From positions 3,879,960 through 3,943,959 of the forward strand of contig NC_049989.1 of the NCBI RefSeq assembly GCF_000003815.2: DNA of 64,000 nucleotides, given 5' to 3'. The notes below the pieces were generated by a model. The model had not been told where the DNA came from. It made no database searches and saw only the letters and a program-made list of their open reading frames with translations. Shown here one piece after another: positions 48,901 through 57,791 of the stretch (its first letter is position 1; each line of letters begins with the position of its first letter). The position numbers and the translations under genes are program-made. This DNA is from Branchiostoma floridae. Its lineage: Eukaryota > Chordata > Leptocardii > Amphioxiformes > Branchiostomatidae.

Positions 48901-51900
48901 CTAGTAAACATCCTCCTACGCACGGTCCTCAACGGCGCTAGCTAACCGCTTTCCCCAATAGGCTGTTAGCTAGCACAGTTAGGGACCGTGCGTAGGAGGA
49001 TGAGAATAAACCATCACAACACACTCTAGAAATAGTAATTACTCCGGGACACCTCACCTTGATGACAGTTCTGTCCAGTCCATCCAGGTGAGCAGGTACA
49101 TCTGTAGCCGCCAACTTTGTTCACACAGCTTCCATGTCGACATGGCTTCCTGGCACACTCATTTACATCTGCGAAATTAAAAAAAAAACTCGCTGTTTCA
49201 AGTAGTAGACAATTGAAGTTGTATATTACAAGAAAGGCAAAATAAAGAAAAAAGACGCCCCCTAATAAATCATCACAGCGCACTCTAGAAATAGTACAGT
49301 AAGTGCTAGTACTCCGGAACATCTCACCATGCTGACAGTTCTGTCCAGTCCATCCAGGTGAGCAGGTACATTTGTATCCACCATCTTTGTTCACACAGCG
49401 TCCATGTTGACATGGTTCACTGGCACACTCATCTATATCTGCGAAATAAAAAATAAATAAAAAAACTTATCACTTATTTTCAATAAATGCAAACGGTATT
49501 CATACAAGCTAGTCTACACAAAATTTCAAATAGTAGACTATTTAAAAAAAAAGTTAAAAAATAGAAGGAAGACGAAATATAGAAAAACAGACGCCCCCAG
49601 TAAATCATCAGAGCGCACTCTAAAAATAGTACAGTATATGCTAGTACTCCATAACATCTCACCTTGGTCACAGTTCTGTCCAGTCCATCCAGGTGAGCAG
49701 GTACATTTGTAGCCACCATCTTTGTTCACACAGCGTCCATGTTGACATGGTTCACTGGCACACTCATCTATATCTGCGAAATCAAAAAACAAACAAACTT
49801 ATCACTTATTTTCAATAAATGCAAACGCTATTCATAAAAGCTAGCCTACACAAAATTTCAAGTAGTACTAGTAGACTATTCTGAAAAAAAGTTGAAAAAT
49901 AGAAGGAAGACGAAATACAGAAAAACAGACGCCTCCAGTAAATCATCAGAACGCACTCTAAAAATAGTACAGTATATGCTAGTACTCCATAACATCTCAC
50001 TTTGGTCACAGTTCTGTCCAGTCCATCCAGGTGAGCAAGTACATTTGTAGCTGCCATCTTTGTTCACACAGCGTCCATGTCGACATGGTTCACTCGTACA
50101 TTCATTTATGTCTGCGAAATTTTAAAAAAAATCGCTGTTTCAAATAGTAGACTATTGAAGTTGTATATTACAAGAAATACGTCATAAAGAAAAACAGACG
50201 CCCCCAGTAAACCATCACAACGCATTCTAAAGATAGTAACTACTCTGGGTCATCTCACCTTGCTGACAGTTCTGTCCAGTCCATCCAGGCGAGCAGGTGC
50301 ATCTGTAGCCACCATCTTTGTTCATACAGCTTCCATGCTGACATGGTACCCTGACACACTCATTTATATCTGCGAAGTTGAAACAAATTATCGCTGATTC
50401 AGTTCGATGAATGTAAACGCTATCCATATAAGCTAATCTAATAAAGTTTCAAGTAGTAGACTATTTTGAAAGAAGTTGAATGTTAGAAGAAAGGCGAAAT
50501 ACAGAAAAAAAGAAAGCAATGAAATTCGTGAAAATGACCCCGGTGTGTAACATGCATAGAAGATCAGAAAGACACATAGCCCTTTCCCCTCATTAACAAC
50601 ACTACACACAACATGTGCACCTTGCTGACAGTTCTGTCCAGTCCATCCACGTGAGCAGGTACATTTGTAGCTACCATCTTTGTTCATACAGCTTCCATGT
50701 TCACATGGTTCATTGGCACACTCATTTATGTCTGCGAAATTGAAAAATATTCTGGCTGATTTTCGATGAATGCAATCGGGAAATTCATATACATATGCTA
50801 AACAAAGTTACATATAGTAGACTTTCTTGAAAGAAGTATATATATATATAAATATTAGAAAGACGAAATAAAGAAAAAAGACGCCCCCTAATAAATCATC
50901 ACAACGCATTCTAAAAATAGTAACTGCTAATACTCTGAGACCTATCTTACCTTGCTGACAGTTCTGTTCCGTCCATCCAGGTGAGCAGGTACATTTGTAG
51001 CCACCATCTTTGTTCATACAGCGTCCATGTTGACATGGTTCACTGGCACACTCATTTATGTCTGCGAAAGTGAGTTTTAAAAAAGCATATCGCTGATTTT
51101 CAATGAATGCAAACGCTATTCATATAAGATAATCTAACTAAACTTTCAAGCAGTGGACTATTTTGAAAGAAGTTGAATATTAGAAGAAAAAAGAAATACA
51201 GACAACCCCCGCCCTCAGTTAACCATCACAGCGCAACTAAAAAAGTAACTACTAGTACTCCGTAACATCTCACCTTGCTGACAGTTCTGTCCAGTCCATC
51301 CAGGTGAGCAGGTGCATTTGTATCCGTCATCTTTGCTCACACATCTTCCACCATGTTTACATGGTTTCGTGACGCACTCGTTTTGCTCTGCGTGGAGGTA
51401 AAAGAAATCGTTCTTGTATAGACCTAATTCCTTTTGAATTCAGCCTAGCTACAGCGACCATATTCAGGACGAAAGGTACTTTCAGAAATTATACAAAAGG
51501 AAGAAAGAAAGATGCGCATGGTTTTATATGTTTCTTTGCTCACCCGTAGTAGGCAGATATGTTACGGTTATTGGCAACATCTCGTTTTTTACTGTGAAGT
51601 TCGGTCCCGCTGGTGAAGAGGGTGTAGTCCAATTGGCGAATTCGAGGCTGTTTTCGAGGTACGAGTAGAGTGTGGTCAACCACGGAGGACCTGACGATGT
51701 GGGTCTTGCTTCGGTCGCCGCGCTATTTTGATCCATGGAATCATACTCCGCCTATGTATGTGCGTATAAAGAAGAGTGCAAGGACTTACAACGTTATCGA
51801 AGCACCCTGTTAATATTACTGCTGTTCATTATCCTGCCAGATTTATTAATTTTTTCTTTCTTCCCGAAACAAGGTCACATACCAGGGGGTCCGAAATTGA

Positions 51901-52282
51901 CTTTGACCTTAGTCTTCCCAACATCTACGTACCCACATACCAAATATCATCATAATCCATCAAGACGGTTTCTTGAGTTATGCTGACTGCAAAAATCCGG
52001 AAACACACACACACACACACACATGTACACGCACACACACACACGCGCGCGCGCGCGCGCGCACGAACGCACGCACGCACGCACGAGCGCGCACGCACAC
52101 ACACATACATACAAACACACATACACACAGACACATGCACACAAAATAATATCTCCATTTTTCACGGAGATAATGAAGAAGGAAACCTATGAACCCACCG
52201 TGCTCCCAGCTGTGAGACGAGCTGTCAGGGTTGCAGCGGTAATAACCGCCGCTAGAATCAGGAGCCAGCAGCCCAGTGACAT
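42319..52282 (-). CDS. EGF / C-type lectin transmembrane receptor (incomplete model)
   Basis: A type I cell-surface receptor assembled from: signal peptide (52282-52199), N-terminal Ser/Thr/Pro-rich segment (51751-51544), nine EGF exons (51387 to 48647), two C-type-lectin exons (47995-47831 and 47493-47231) and a stalk/transmembrane/tail exon (42950-42319). Phases agree from the signal exon to the second lectin exon, every EGF junction splitting one codon in the same way. Two problems remain. EGF9 lacks a GT donor, and the last lectin exon (with the final Cys pair), expected between 47230 and 42951, was not found. Joining the stalk exon to the lectin part is therefore inferred from order, strand and lack of any other gene between. 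EGF-plus-lectin receptors are common in lancelet innate immunity, but the ligand is unknown. Confidence 0.65.
43650..44100 (-). mobile_element. tRNA-like SINE pieces in a partial tandem duplication
   Basis: On the minus strand, CAGTGGTCCATCTCGCGTGT then AGAGC and later GGTTTGATTTCC resemble the A and B boxes of a tRNA-derived SINE (43660-43730). The same words recur at 43921-43957, and a phrase ending GGCTCTGCAGGTACTAAGTA recurs at about 43880 and 44060. Boundaries are not clear. Confidence 0.4.
44277..44426. mobile_element. CTCCAAGCAGA-type foldback MITE (family 4), copy 1
   Basis: Ends TAGTCTCCAAGCAGACCC and GGGTCTGCTTGGAGACTA pair over about 50 bases. It is flanked by a direct repeat ATACAACCTC (about 10 bases). 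The centre contains GACTCCCTTTGGCCGGCTA, shared with the other copies. The size of the target duplication suits a Mutator-like element. Confidence 0.82.
45102..46440. other. Non-coding part of the receptor region
   Basis: Examined on the minus strand for the missing last lectin exon; none was found. A short GC-rich patch lies at about 45590-45625. The rest is AT-rich without features. Confidence 0.4.
46451..46678. repeat. 117-bp tandem duplication
   Basis: CTCTGTTGCCAAAGTTTCTA starts at 46451 and again at 46568. The two units stay alignable to GCAAAAGTC with scattered changes. Confidence 0.75.
47231..47493 (-). CDS. Receptor C-type lectin exon B with in-frame insert
   Basis: [20 protein letters not shown] and [13 protein letters not shown] are standard for the fold, and GNCVAVYY supplies the later Cys. 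Between EP and GNC lie about 38 residues (47258-47371) where most lectins have under ten. The sugar-contact triplet is EPE-like, not EPN or QPD, so calcium-dependent sugar binding is doubtful. Acceptor CTTTAG, donor GTGTGT, ends in phase 0. Confidence 0.82.
47283..47314. repeat. Palindrome related to CCAAGGAGGTT inside lectin exon B
   Basis: Plus strand ACCAAGGGGGGATTTA followed by TATTAAACCTCATTGG. The right arm TTAAACCTCATTGG is nearly that of the copy at 61671 (TTTAACCTCATTG). It lies in the coding insert of lectin exon B. The left arm is diverged, so this is a probable copy, not a certain one. Confidence 0.45.
47831..47995 (-). CDS. Receptor C-type lectin exon A
   Basis: [20 protein letters not shown]... 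and [20 protein letters not shown] form the first half of a C-type lectin fold, with its WxxxxxxCY, AxxxC and GAxLAS motifs. Acceptor TTTCAG, donor GTAATT, phase 1 on both sides. Confidence 0.88.
48097..48244. mobile_element. Family-4 foldback MITE, variant copy 2
   Basis: Arms CAGGCAGATTTACCAGTGGC and GCCACTGGTAAATTTGCCTGG. The inner arm TAGTATCAAA and TTTGATACTA and the centre GACTCCCTTTGGCCGGC match copies 1 and 3. Lies in the intron between EGF9 and lectin exon A. Confidence 0.72.
48647..48757 (-). CDS. Receptor EGF-like repeat 9, splice donor lost
   Basis: [20 protein letters not shown]...WTGHNCQQ. Where the other repeats have CAAG then GTGAGATG, this one reads CAAT then ATGAGATG, so no GT is available. 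Reading on gives about 18 more residues and a stop near 48591. The exon is frame-neutral and may be skipped, or may end a secreted form. Confidence 0.75.
48909..49002. mobile_element. CATCCTCCTACGCACGG foldback
   Basis: CATCCTCCTACGCACGGTCC and GGACCGTGCGTAGGAGGATG are perfect 20-base arms, with GCTAGCTAAC and GTTAGCTAGC inside. It interrupts an intron motif (GTAAACCATCACAACGC) that is intact in sister EGF introns, so it is a later insertion. Confidence 0.8.
49058..49168 (-). CDS. Receptor EGF-like repeat 8
   Basis: [20 protein letters not shown]...WTGQNCHQ, donor GTGAGG. Confidence 0.88.
49328..49438 (-). CDS. Receptor EGF-like repeat 7
   Basis: [20 protein letters not shown]...WTGQNCQH. 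The protein module is identical to repeat 6 except at the last residues. Confidence 0.88.
49663..49773 (-). CDS. Receptor EGF-like repeat 6
   Basis: [20 protein letters not shown], the usual six Cys. The exon and intron are almost a copy of those of repeats 5 and 7. Confidence 0.88.
50001..50111 (-). CDS. Receptor EGF-like repeat 5
   Basis: [20 protein letters not shown]...WTGQNCDQ. It ends in A instead of G before GTGAGA, so the split codon becomes Asn and repeat 6 starts NIDEC. Confidence 0.87.
50259..50369 (-). CDS. Receptor EGF-like repeat 4
   Basis: [20 protein letters not shown]...[10 protein letters not shown], 111 bases, donor GTGAGA. Confidence 0.88.
50621..50731 (-). CDS. Receptor EGF-like repeat 3
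   Basis: [20 protein letters not shown]...[10 protein letters not shown]. The donor is GTGCAC, weaker than the GTGAGA of its neighbours. Confidence 0.86.
50951..51061 (-). CDS. Receptor EGF-like repeat 2 (calcium-binding type)
   Basis: 111-base exon, [19 protein letters not shown]...WTEQNC. Donor GTAAGA. Confidence 0.88.
51274..51387 (-). CDS. Receptor EGF-like repeat 1
   Basis: Six-Cys EGF module ([15 protein letters not shown]...[12 protein letters not shown]). It is one codon longer than the others and starts EQNEC instead of DxNEC. Donor GTGAGA. Confidence 0.85.
51544..51751 (-). CDS. Receptor exon 2, Ser/Thr/Pro-rich N-terminal segment
   Basis: After the acceptor ACATACATAG it reads [20 protein letters not shown]... 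to VTYLPTTG and a GTGAGC donor. No known domain. It has possible N-glycosylation sites (NWT, NFT). One base is carried over, matching EGF1. Confidence 0.7.
52001..52143. repeat. (CA)n/(CG)n alternating purine-pyrimidine microsatellite
   Basis: About 140 bases of CA repeats with an inner GCGCGC block and GCAC repeats. Lies in intron 1 of the receptor, between the signal-peptide exon and exon 2. Confidence 0.9.
52199..52282 (-). CDS. Receptor exon 1, signal peptide
   Basis: ATG opens [20 protein letters not shown], a clear hydrophobic signal peptide, then ARLTAGST to a GTGGGT donor in phase 0. It joins in frame to the exon at 51751. Confidence 0.7.
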
Positions 52283-52417
52283 CCAATTAGATTGTTTGGA
52301 ATTCCACCTACTCCACATCTCCCTGGCTCGCTCTAAAGGTACATAGAGAAGGCTTGGTTAGCCCTTAAGCCCAACCATGGCCTTACAACCTTCTCCAGAC
52401 CATGATTAATGATAAAT

Positions 52418-53243
52418 CCCCTGTCACACATAGCCGACCATGGCCTCCCGACCTAGCCTTATTCACCGCCATCTCTGTGAACGTTGGCATACATTTTGAT
52501 GTAAAACTTGTTGTGGAGGGGGGCATCCTTGAACACATCGCGACCAGGTCGGGAAGGTCCTTATCCCGGGGAGCTTGTAGACCGCCAACTCCTACTCTTT
52601 GACATGTATTCCTTTCCCGACATATGGACCTTCTCGGTGGAAAACCGGGCCCTGATGTGTTGAAAATGGCGAATGCCCTCCTCCCCAACAACTAAGAATA
52701 CGCCAACGTCCACAGAAATGCCGGCGGAGGAGGCTACTCCAGACCGTCTCAAGATCATCTATGGTAGAAAGCTGTTTGGCGAGGTTGCCTTTAAATGTGG
52801 TATTCGCCAATAGGGATAAATGCCGTGTAAGTCTGACCGCAACCATTACCATGCTTAGGCTTAGGTCACATTTCAAAACCGGGGCCTGGCCGGGATGTTT
52901 TAAGAAACGAAAAATTACAATGTATACCTAGAAATAGACACAAATCATGCCCATGAATCTTATTGTGACATTTTGTGTATCTTGATGCATCTTATAGCAT
53001 TATTTTCGCTCCCGAAAGCTGGTTTAGAAATGTGACCTAAGCCTTACCCGGCATTTATCTTTATTAGCATATCAAAATAATATCAAAGTTTTTGCCCGAT
53101 TGCAAGTTCTTGCCCGAGAGCTAATAGCGAGTAACAAAAATCAGATACAAATAATGGTTAACAGTATATTATTATTTTTAGATCCCACTTTTCGTGCAGT
53201 CTGAAGTCGAGGGAAGGTCCCGAAAGTGTACATGTGACAGGGG
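52418..53243. mobile_element. Possible non-autonomous DNA element with CCCCTGTCACA ends
   Basis: CCCCTGTCACA at 52418 and TGTGACAGGGG at 53233-53243 are inverted termini about 825 bases apart. A second inverted pair lies inside (GATAAATGCCG at about 52815 and CGGCATTTATC at about 53050, with AGGTCACATTTC and its inverse between them). Overlapping open frames inside match nothing I know. Confidence 0.45.
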
Positions 53244-53351
53244 CTTAGGGCATCTTCAAGTTGTTTAAGGTGTTGCAACTGTACAGTACCTTTTCTCTTG
53301 TCAGACTACCCGGGTACCCATAAATTAGTCCAACCAACCGTTAACCATAAC

Positions 53352-53467
53352 TTTGCCTGGGTACCAACCTCCGTAGTATCCACTGGTTCAATCTTTTGGC
53401 TTGCTAGCCATGGTGCGAACGAAAAGATTGAGTCAGTGGCTACTACGGAGGACGAAACCCAGGCTAA
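53352..53467. mobile_element. GCCTGGGTACC foldback, larger relative
   Basis: Left arm GCCTGGGTACCAACCTCCGT and on to TCAATCTTTT; right arm AAAAGATTGAGTCAGTGGCT and on to AAACCCAGGCTA. About 46-base imperfect arms around a 24-base loop. The ends match the hairpin at 40556. Confidence 0.72.
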
Positions 53468-53863
53468 CCAAAATGCATTCAAAGCACAGTCAGTACCAAT
53501 CCTATCTTAATTAATTGGCCCCAACAATCTGACCGATTACACTATCTTATAAATGTTAAAGTGCCATTCCAGCAAAGCAACAACATCAGCCTTGGAAAAC
53601 CGCGTGTATGAATTTTGAAGAATGGCTGTGTAAGATCTAACGTTAGATAAACATGTATATTTTATTAACCAAAAGGGAATCAAATGAATATTTTCACTGT
53701 TTCGTACTTTCAACTCACTGTTATTGAACGAATGACCTTTCTATTGCAATCAACAAAGCGACCTTTGTGGTGTTGACAAAAAATTGCCTGGTGGAGACTA
53801 ATTACACTGTACATGTATATACAATTCTGTGTGGGTCATTAACACTGTAGTAAGTATTCGTAG

Positions 53864-54039
53864 TAATCTCCAAGCAGATCCTACAGTAGCATAAGATAAG
53901 TATCAAAAGCTGGCAGAGGAGTAAATCCGGCCCAGGAGTGTGTATGCTACCTGTACCCGTCTGACTCCCTTTGGCCGGCTATACTCCTTGATCCGCTTTG
54001 ATACTATCTTATGGCACCGTAGGATTTGCTTGAAGATTA
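53864..54039. mobile_element. Family-4 foldback MITE, copy 3
   Basis: TAATCTCCAAGCAGATCCTA and GTAGGATTTGCTTGAAGATTA pair, with inner TATCAAA/TTTGATA and GACTCCCTTTGGCCGGCTAT. Flanks TATTCGTA and TATTAGTA form an eight-of-nine-type target duplication. It abuts the donor of the exon at 54049. Confidence 0.82.
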
Positions 54040-54048
54040 TATTAGTAC

Positions 54049-54390
54049 CTCTGGCTCTGTAGCCAAAGCGCTGCCGTTCCTCGCCTTCTTCACGTTGTTT
54101 GGCATCCTCTGCTGAGTAGGAGGTGTCTGCGTACTGCTCCACAGGCCCGGTGAACCCCGCCCACACCACGTCTGCCGTGTGCAGGAGATGGCGCAGATAT
54201 CCCTCGGGCACAGAGCGTGGCGCTCCAGTCGGGCCACCGTGACTAGCTCCAGGATGTCGCGTTGTGTCTCTCGGGATGTTCAGTTCTTCGGCATTCTCGT
54301 ACGCGTGATCGCTTTGGGCTCGCTTTGAATTCCTCCTGGCGTATACACCGTCCACATCCTCGTACACGTGTTCTTCCTCGTCATCCATGT
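54049..54390 (-). CDS. Tyrosine-rich cytoplasmic-tail exon, orphan
   Basis: From the acceptor AAGAACAG at 54392-54391, an ATG at 54388 opens MDDEEEHVYEDVDGVYARRN, then DHAYENAEEL and EQYADTSYSAED, ending RFGYRA before a GTACTA donor. Acidic residues around spaced tyrosines (YEDV, YENA, YADT) look like SH2-docking or ITIM/ITAM-like sites of a receptor tail. No transmembrane part is attached. It lies between the LRR-Ig gene and the lectin receptor and could be an alternative 3' exon of the former or an unlisted gene. If unspliced, the frame runs into the MITE and stops at 53903. Confidence 0.55.
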
Positions 54391-55766
54391 CTGTTCTTAA
54401 GAGATGGAAACACGTCTAGATAAGAAAAGGGCCGCTTTTCACCTAGCTTATCAAGGGTCAGGCAAAGTATATACAGTTTACATCATTTTAAGGCCTAATG
54501 AGTCTTATATGTCTATATACACAACGGGAGGTGAACAAAGCACGCGCACACCCCTAGACACGCTTACAAATACGCCGTGTGTCTCAGTGTAGCACAAATA
54601 GTGATAAAACTAACGGACATACCTTTACTTTCCCGGCATGTTGACGCCCATCGTCTTTACAACAGTCTGCTGGATTACATGAACGTCTTGCACGAAAACA
54701 ACATGTAGACTAATCTAAAGCTAGCGCTTATGAACACATGCATGCTGCTTTTACGTAACGGGGTAACGGGTTCACTCAGGAGGTTGTGACATCTTTGAGG
54801 TCACTCACAAGTCATTTGGGTTGGTGTGTTTCTTTCCATATATTCATGAACGGTACTTTTCATTTCAAGAGACATTTAGCTTTCATTAAATCAGTGTCGG
54901 GAAAGACGTGGTTCCACCACTGGCGGTCCTTTCCCTCCTCCGGTGTTTGTGTCGTGCTTTTTTAGCAAGTTTACCCAAACAACTCGCTGAATGATACGAG
55001 TACGCACACAAGAAGACAATGTAAACAAATCTATAATTCTCAGTTGATTTACGACACAGGATATCTCATAATATAGTCATGTGTTGATATATATTGATAC
55101 GAGTACGCAGACCTACCACTGATGAGTCTGCCATGCGTTACTTGTTGAAATGTCAAAGTCCTTTTATGTGATATGTTTTCACGATTTCAATGTTAGTGCC
55201 TTGTATGTGTGACCTTTGGTATACCTGTTGTATGGACTTTTATAATATGATTAGGTTAACGTCAGAACTCAGTACATCAGCACCTTTTATTTTCCATCAT
55301 ATTCATTTTTGAGACCATTAATCTTCTAAATGAATGGGTTGATGAAATGACTGGGACAGACCTGTTCAACATTTCAGTAGATTGAGATAGTCAGCTAAGT
55401 GAAATATATGGAAAAACAAAAAGATAACAAAATAACAAACGATCCCACTGATTCCCTACCCCATATCCTTTACACGGTTTCCGAGCTACTGACGCCAGGA
55501 AAAAAGTTCTAATTACAAGTGTCCTTTGAATGTTGCCATAGAATGTTAATGTACACATTTAAAAAAAATAATATGATACACTCTCTTGCTTTCTAGAATA
55601 TTGGATGAATTGAATGAACACTTTTAATGCGCTTGCGTTTAGAAATGGACTCTGTGATATTGTGTCAGTCCACCATAGAAGCTCGTTCTCGCTTGCTTCA
55701 GACCAACGCCGATCTTGTTCCCCGGCTGGTTTAGACTTTGGCTGAGCTCGTTCCCCGGTTGGCCAG
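54391..55766. other. Intergenic or 3' UTR, nothing recognised
   Basis: Includes the 3' side of the LRR-Ig gene. At 55690-55800 phrases such as GATCT(T/C)GT(T/C)CC and CTCGTTCCCCGG recur as a short degenerate repeat. No exon with splice support was found. Confidence 0.45.
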
Positions 55767-57791
55767 TCAAACCCTTGCCGATCTCGTCCCTCGAACCAGG
55801 GGAGTGTAATCCCGATGAGAGCTCGAGTGGCTGTTATGTCTGTGGGGAGGAGGGGGAGGGGGCCGTCGCTGGGGTGGTCCACCACTGACAGGCCTCACAC
55901 CTGCTGGCATACCAAGGCTCTGATATAACCGGTCATCAGCGTTAAACGCCGTTCTCAATTTACTAGCATGAGCATGGGGTACTTCGTAGTCATTATCATC
56001 ATCATCGTCGTCGTCACCACCGTCTCTACATTCATTGAATTCCTCCTGCGGTGTCTCATTGCAAATTCGCAACATTTCGTGTCCCTCTGGCGGTTCTGTA
56101 CGTTCGTGTGGCGACCTCTGGATCCGTCTTCTACAAATGCACAAAACGGCAGTACACATTAAGATGGTGCAAAACGAACCGATGCCTGCTCCAATCAGTC
56201 CCCACGCGAGGTTTGAAGGTAAAATCCCCAAGCGAGATGTCTTAGGAGAGTCTTTAGGGACGTCGAAGACAGCCAGATACCCAATGCGCGAGTCTTGCCC
56301 CCCAGGATTGGTCGCTGTACACCCATAAGTCCCGCCATCTTCACCACTTGCATCTAAGATGGTCAAAGATCCTCTCCCTTTCATTTGGCGCCCGGCGTCT
56401 TCTCTGTTTCTTGTGTCCTCTTGTGATGCAGGTGTTTTCCAAGAGATGGCCGGCTCGGGGAACCCTGTGGCGTTGCAAAACATCGTCACGTTTCTTCCGT
56501 CTTGTTGAAGAACGAATCTATCGATCCGTGGTGAAGTGCAGTTGAGATTTCCGACAGAAATCGTGTTGAGAAGCTTGTACTGTAAGACCGGCGGTGCGGC
56601 GCACCGAACGTACCCTGCAAGAGGATAACACGAGGCTAACTTCCTAAGCCTACAGTCACAGCTAAAACGATTACCCGCTAGAGAAAATACAACCCCCTCG
56701 CCAATGAACATCGGTGTCTGGGACAGATTGCAGAACGAGTTAGGAAGCGTTTCCAAGTTGTTGTTACTCAGGTCTAACTGTAGTGTACGATCACAAAGGA
56801 AGTCTTCGCAAAGCGGTTCTCCTCCGAGGGCATTTTCTTCGACGTATTCCAAACGCGCGTTGCTAAGGTTGCACAGGCGAAGCGTCGAGAGCCCCTTAAG
56901 ATTGAAGGCAAAACGCTTCAGCGTCGACAAAGGGTTATAGCTAAGATCGACAGACATTATATTCGGCATGTTGGTAAAGGTTCCCGTTTCGATCACATGT
57001 AAGGTGTTGTTGCGAATGTCCAAGTGGCTCAGTCGTGGCAGCATGAAAAAGCTGCCGGGGGCGATTCTTCTCAATTTGCTGTCTCTGACGTACAGCGACT
57101 GCAGGCTTGCTGCTCCAGAGAACGTCTCGGGCCATATCTCAATGAGATCTGTTCCGATAAGGTACAAATCTTGTAGCTGCGCCAAACCTTGGAAACTGCC
57201 GTTCCGAATGCGTTGTATAGGGTTGCCCGATAGGTGGAGCCTCTGCAAGTTTGCCAAGGGTGTAAAATAACCCACTTCTATATCGACTAATAATCCGTTT
57301 GACAGATCCAGAGTTGTCAGTCTAGGAAGATGAACGAACGACCCTTCTTCAATATCTTGCACTACGTTGTTACTCAATGTCAGACTGTCTAGACTCGGCA
57401 TTCCATCAAACACACCAGCTCGCACGGACGAGAGCTTGTTGTTTGCTAGTCGGAGGTGCGTCAGACTACCCAGTCCAGAAAACGCTCCTTGTTTTACGTA
57501 CGAGATGCTGTTGTTGCTGAGGTCCAGTGACAAAAGAGACGACAGGCCAGGAAACTGGTTCTGTACAAGACCCTGTATTTTGTTGTTGTTGATCCGAAGG
57601 ATGACAGTGTTGGGAGGGACCTGGTCTGGCACGTCCTTGGCTCCCCTGTTGGAACAGTCGACCGTGTTGAAGCTGTCACAGGCACAGCCCAGTCCGGCAC
57701 CTGCACTGGTACACGCATGGAACGCCCAGGTAGAATAGTCAACGACAGACAACGAGAGGATGACCGTCACCACTGCGAACAATTTGGTCAT
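55767..57791 (-). CDS. LRR-Ig transmembrane receptor
   Basis: 674-residue type I receptor in one coding exon. Signal peptide about 1-23. Cys-rich LRR N-cap 27-46 (GCACDSFNTVDCS). About eleven leucine-rich repeats 55-350 (LDLSNNSISYV, LRLANNKLSSV, LDIRNNTLHVI, LDLSNNNLETL). LRR C-cap 373-418 (NRFSCDCRLRKLASC). One Ig domain 420-510 with Cys 439, Trp 451 and DGGTYGC. Transmembrane helix about 529-553. Tail with a run of seven Asp, a run of six Pro, and tyrosines in DYEVP, LYQSL and DYTPLV. The ATG follows an acceptor (AATTCCAG, exon from 57799), so a 5' non-coding exon lies upstream. The architecture resembles vertebrate LINGO/AMIGO/LRIG-type proteins and the large lancelet LRR-Ig repertoire; the orthologue is not clear. 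It is likely to act in recognition or adhesion. Confidence 0.9.
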   Translation of the reverse strand: MTKLFAVVTVILSLSVVDYSTWAFHACTSAGAGLGCACDSFNTVDCSNRGAKDVPDQVPPNTVILRINNNKIQGLVQNQFPGLSSLLSLDLSNNSISYVKQGAFSGLGSLTHLRLANNKLSSVRAGVFDGMPSLDSLTLSNNVVQDIEEGSFVHLPRLTTLDLSNGLLVDIEVGYFTPLANLQRLHLSGNPIQRIRNGSFQGLAQLQDLYLIGTDLIEIWPETFSGAASLQSLYVRDSKLRRIAPGSFFMLPRLSHLDIRNNTLHVIETGTFTNMPNIMSVDLSYNPLSTLKRFAFNLKGLSTLRLCNLSNARLEYVEENALGGEPLCEDFLCDRTLQLDLSNNNLETLPNSFCNLSQTPMFIGEGVVFSLAGNRFSCDCRLRKLASCYPLAGYVRCAAPPVLQYKLLNTISVGNLNCTSPRIDRFVLQQDGRNVTMFCNATGFPEPAISWKTPASQEDTRNREDAGRQMKGRGSLTILDASGEDGGTYGCTATNPGGQDSRIGYLAVFDVPKDSPKTSRLGILPSNLAWGLIGAGIGSFCTILMCTAVLCICRRRIQRSPHERTEPPEGHEMLRICNETPQEEFNECRDGGDDDDDDDNDYEVPHAHASKLRTAFNADDRLYQSLGMPAGVRPVSGGPPQRRPPPPPPHRHNSHSSSHRDYTPLVRGTRSARV

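Larger units (their letters stand above)
48758..51273 (-). repeat. Tandem EGF exon-intron units with homogenised introns
   Basis: The exons are spaced about 260-360 bases apart, and the introns share sequence, for example GACGCCCCC(A/T), AATCATCACA and AATAGTACAGTATATGCTAG. Units 5, 6 and 7 (spacing 335-338) are the most alike. The array grew by duplication of whole exon-intron units. Confidence 0.8.

Noticed and set aside
51980-52346. Frames of 70-107 codons made of His/Thr/Ala/Arg repeats
   Set aside because: Translation of the CA/CG microsatellite.
52383-52876. Overlapping minus-strand frames of about 65-100 codons
   Set aside because: They lie inside an inverted-repeat element, overlap in several frames and match nothing, so they are treated as chance frames.
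55559-55885. 108-codon minus-strand frame at the 3' end of the LRR-Ig gene
   Set aside because: It overlaps the LRR-Ig coding tail in another frame and continues in degenerate repeats of the 3' UTR.
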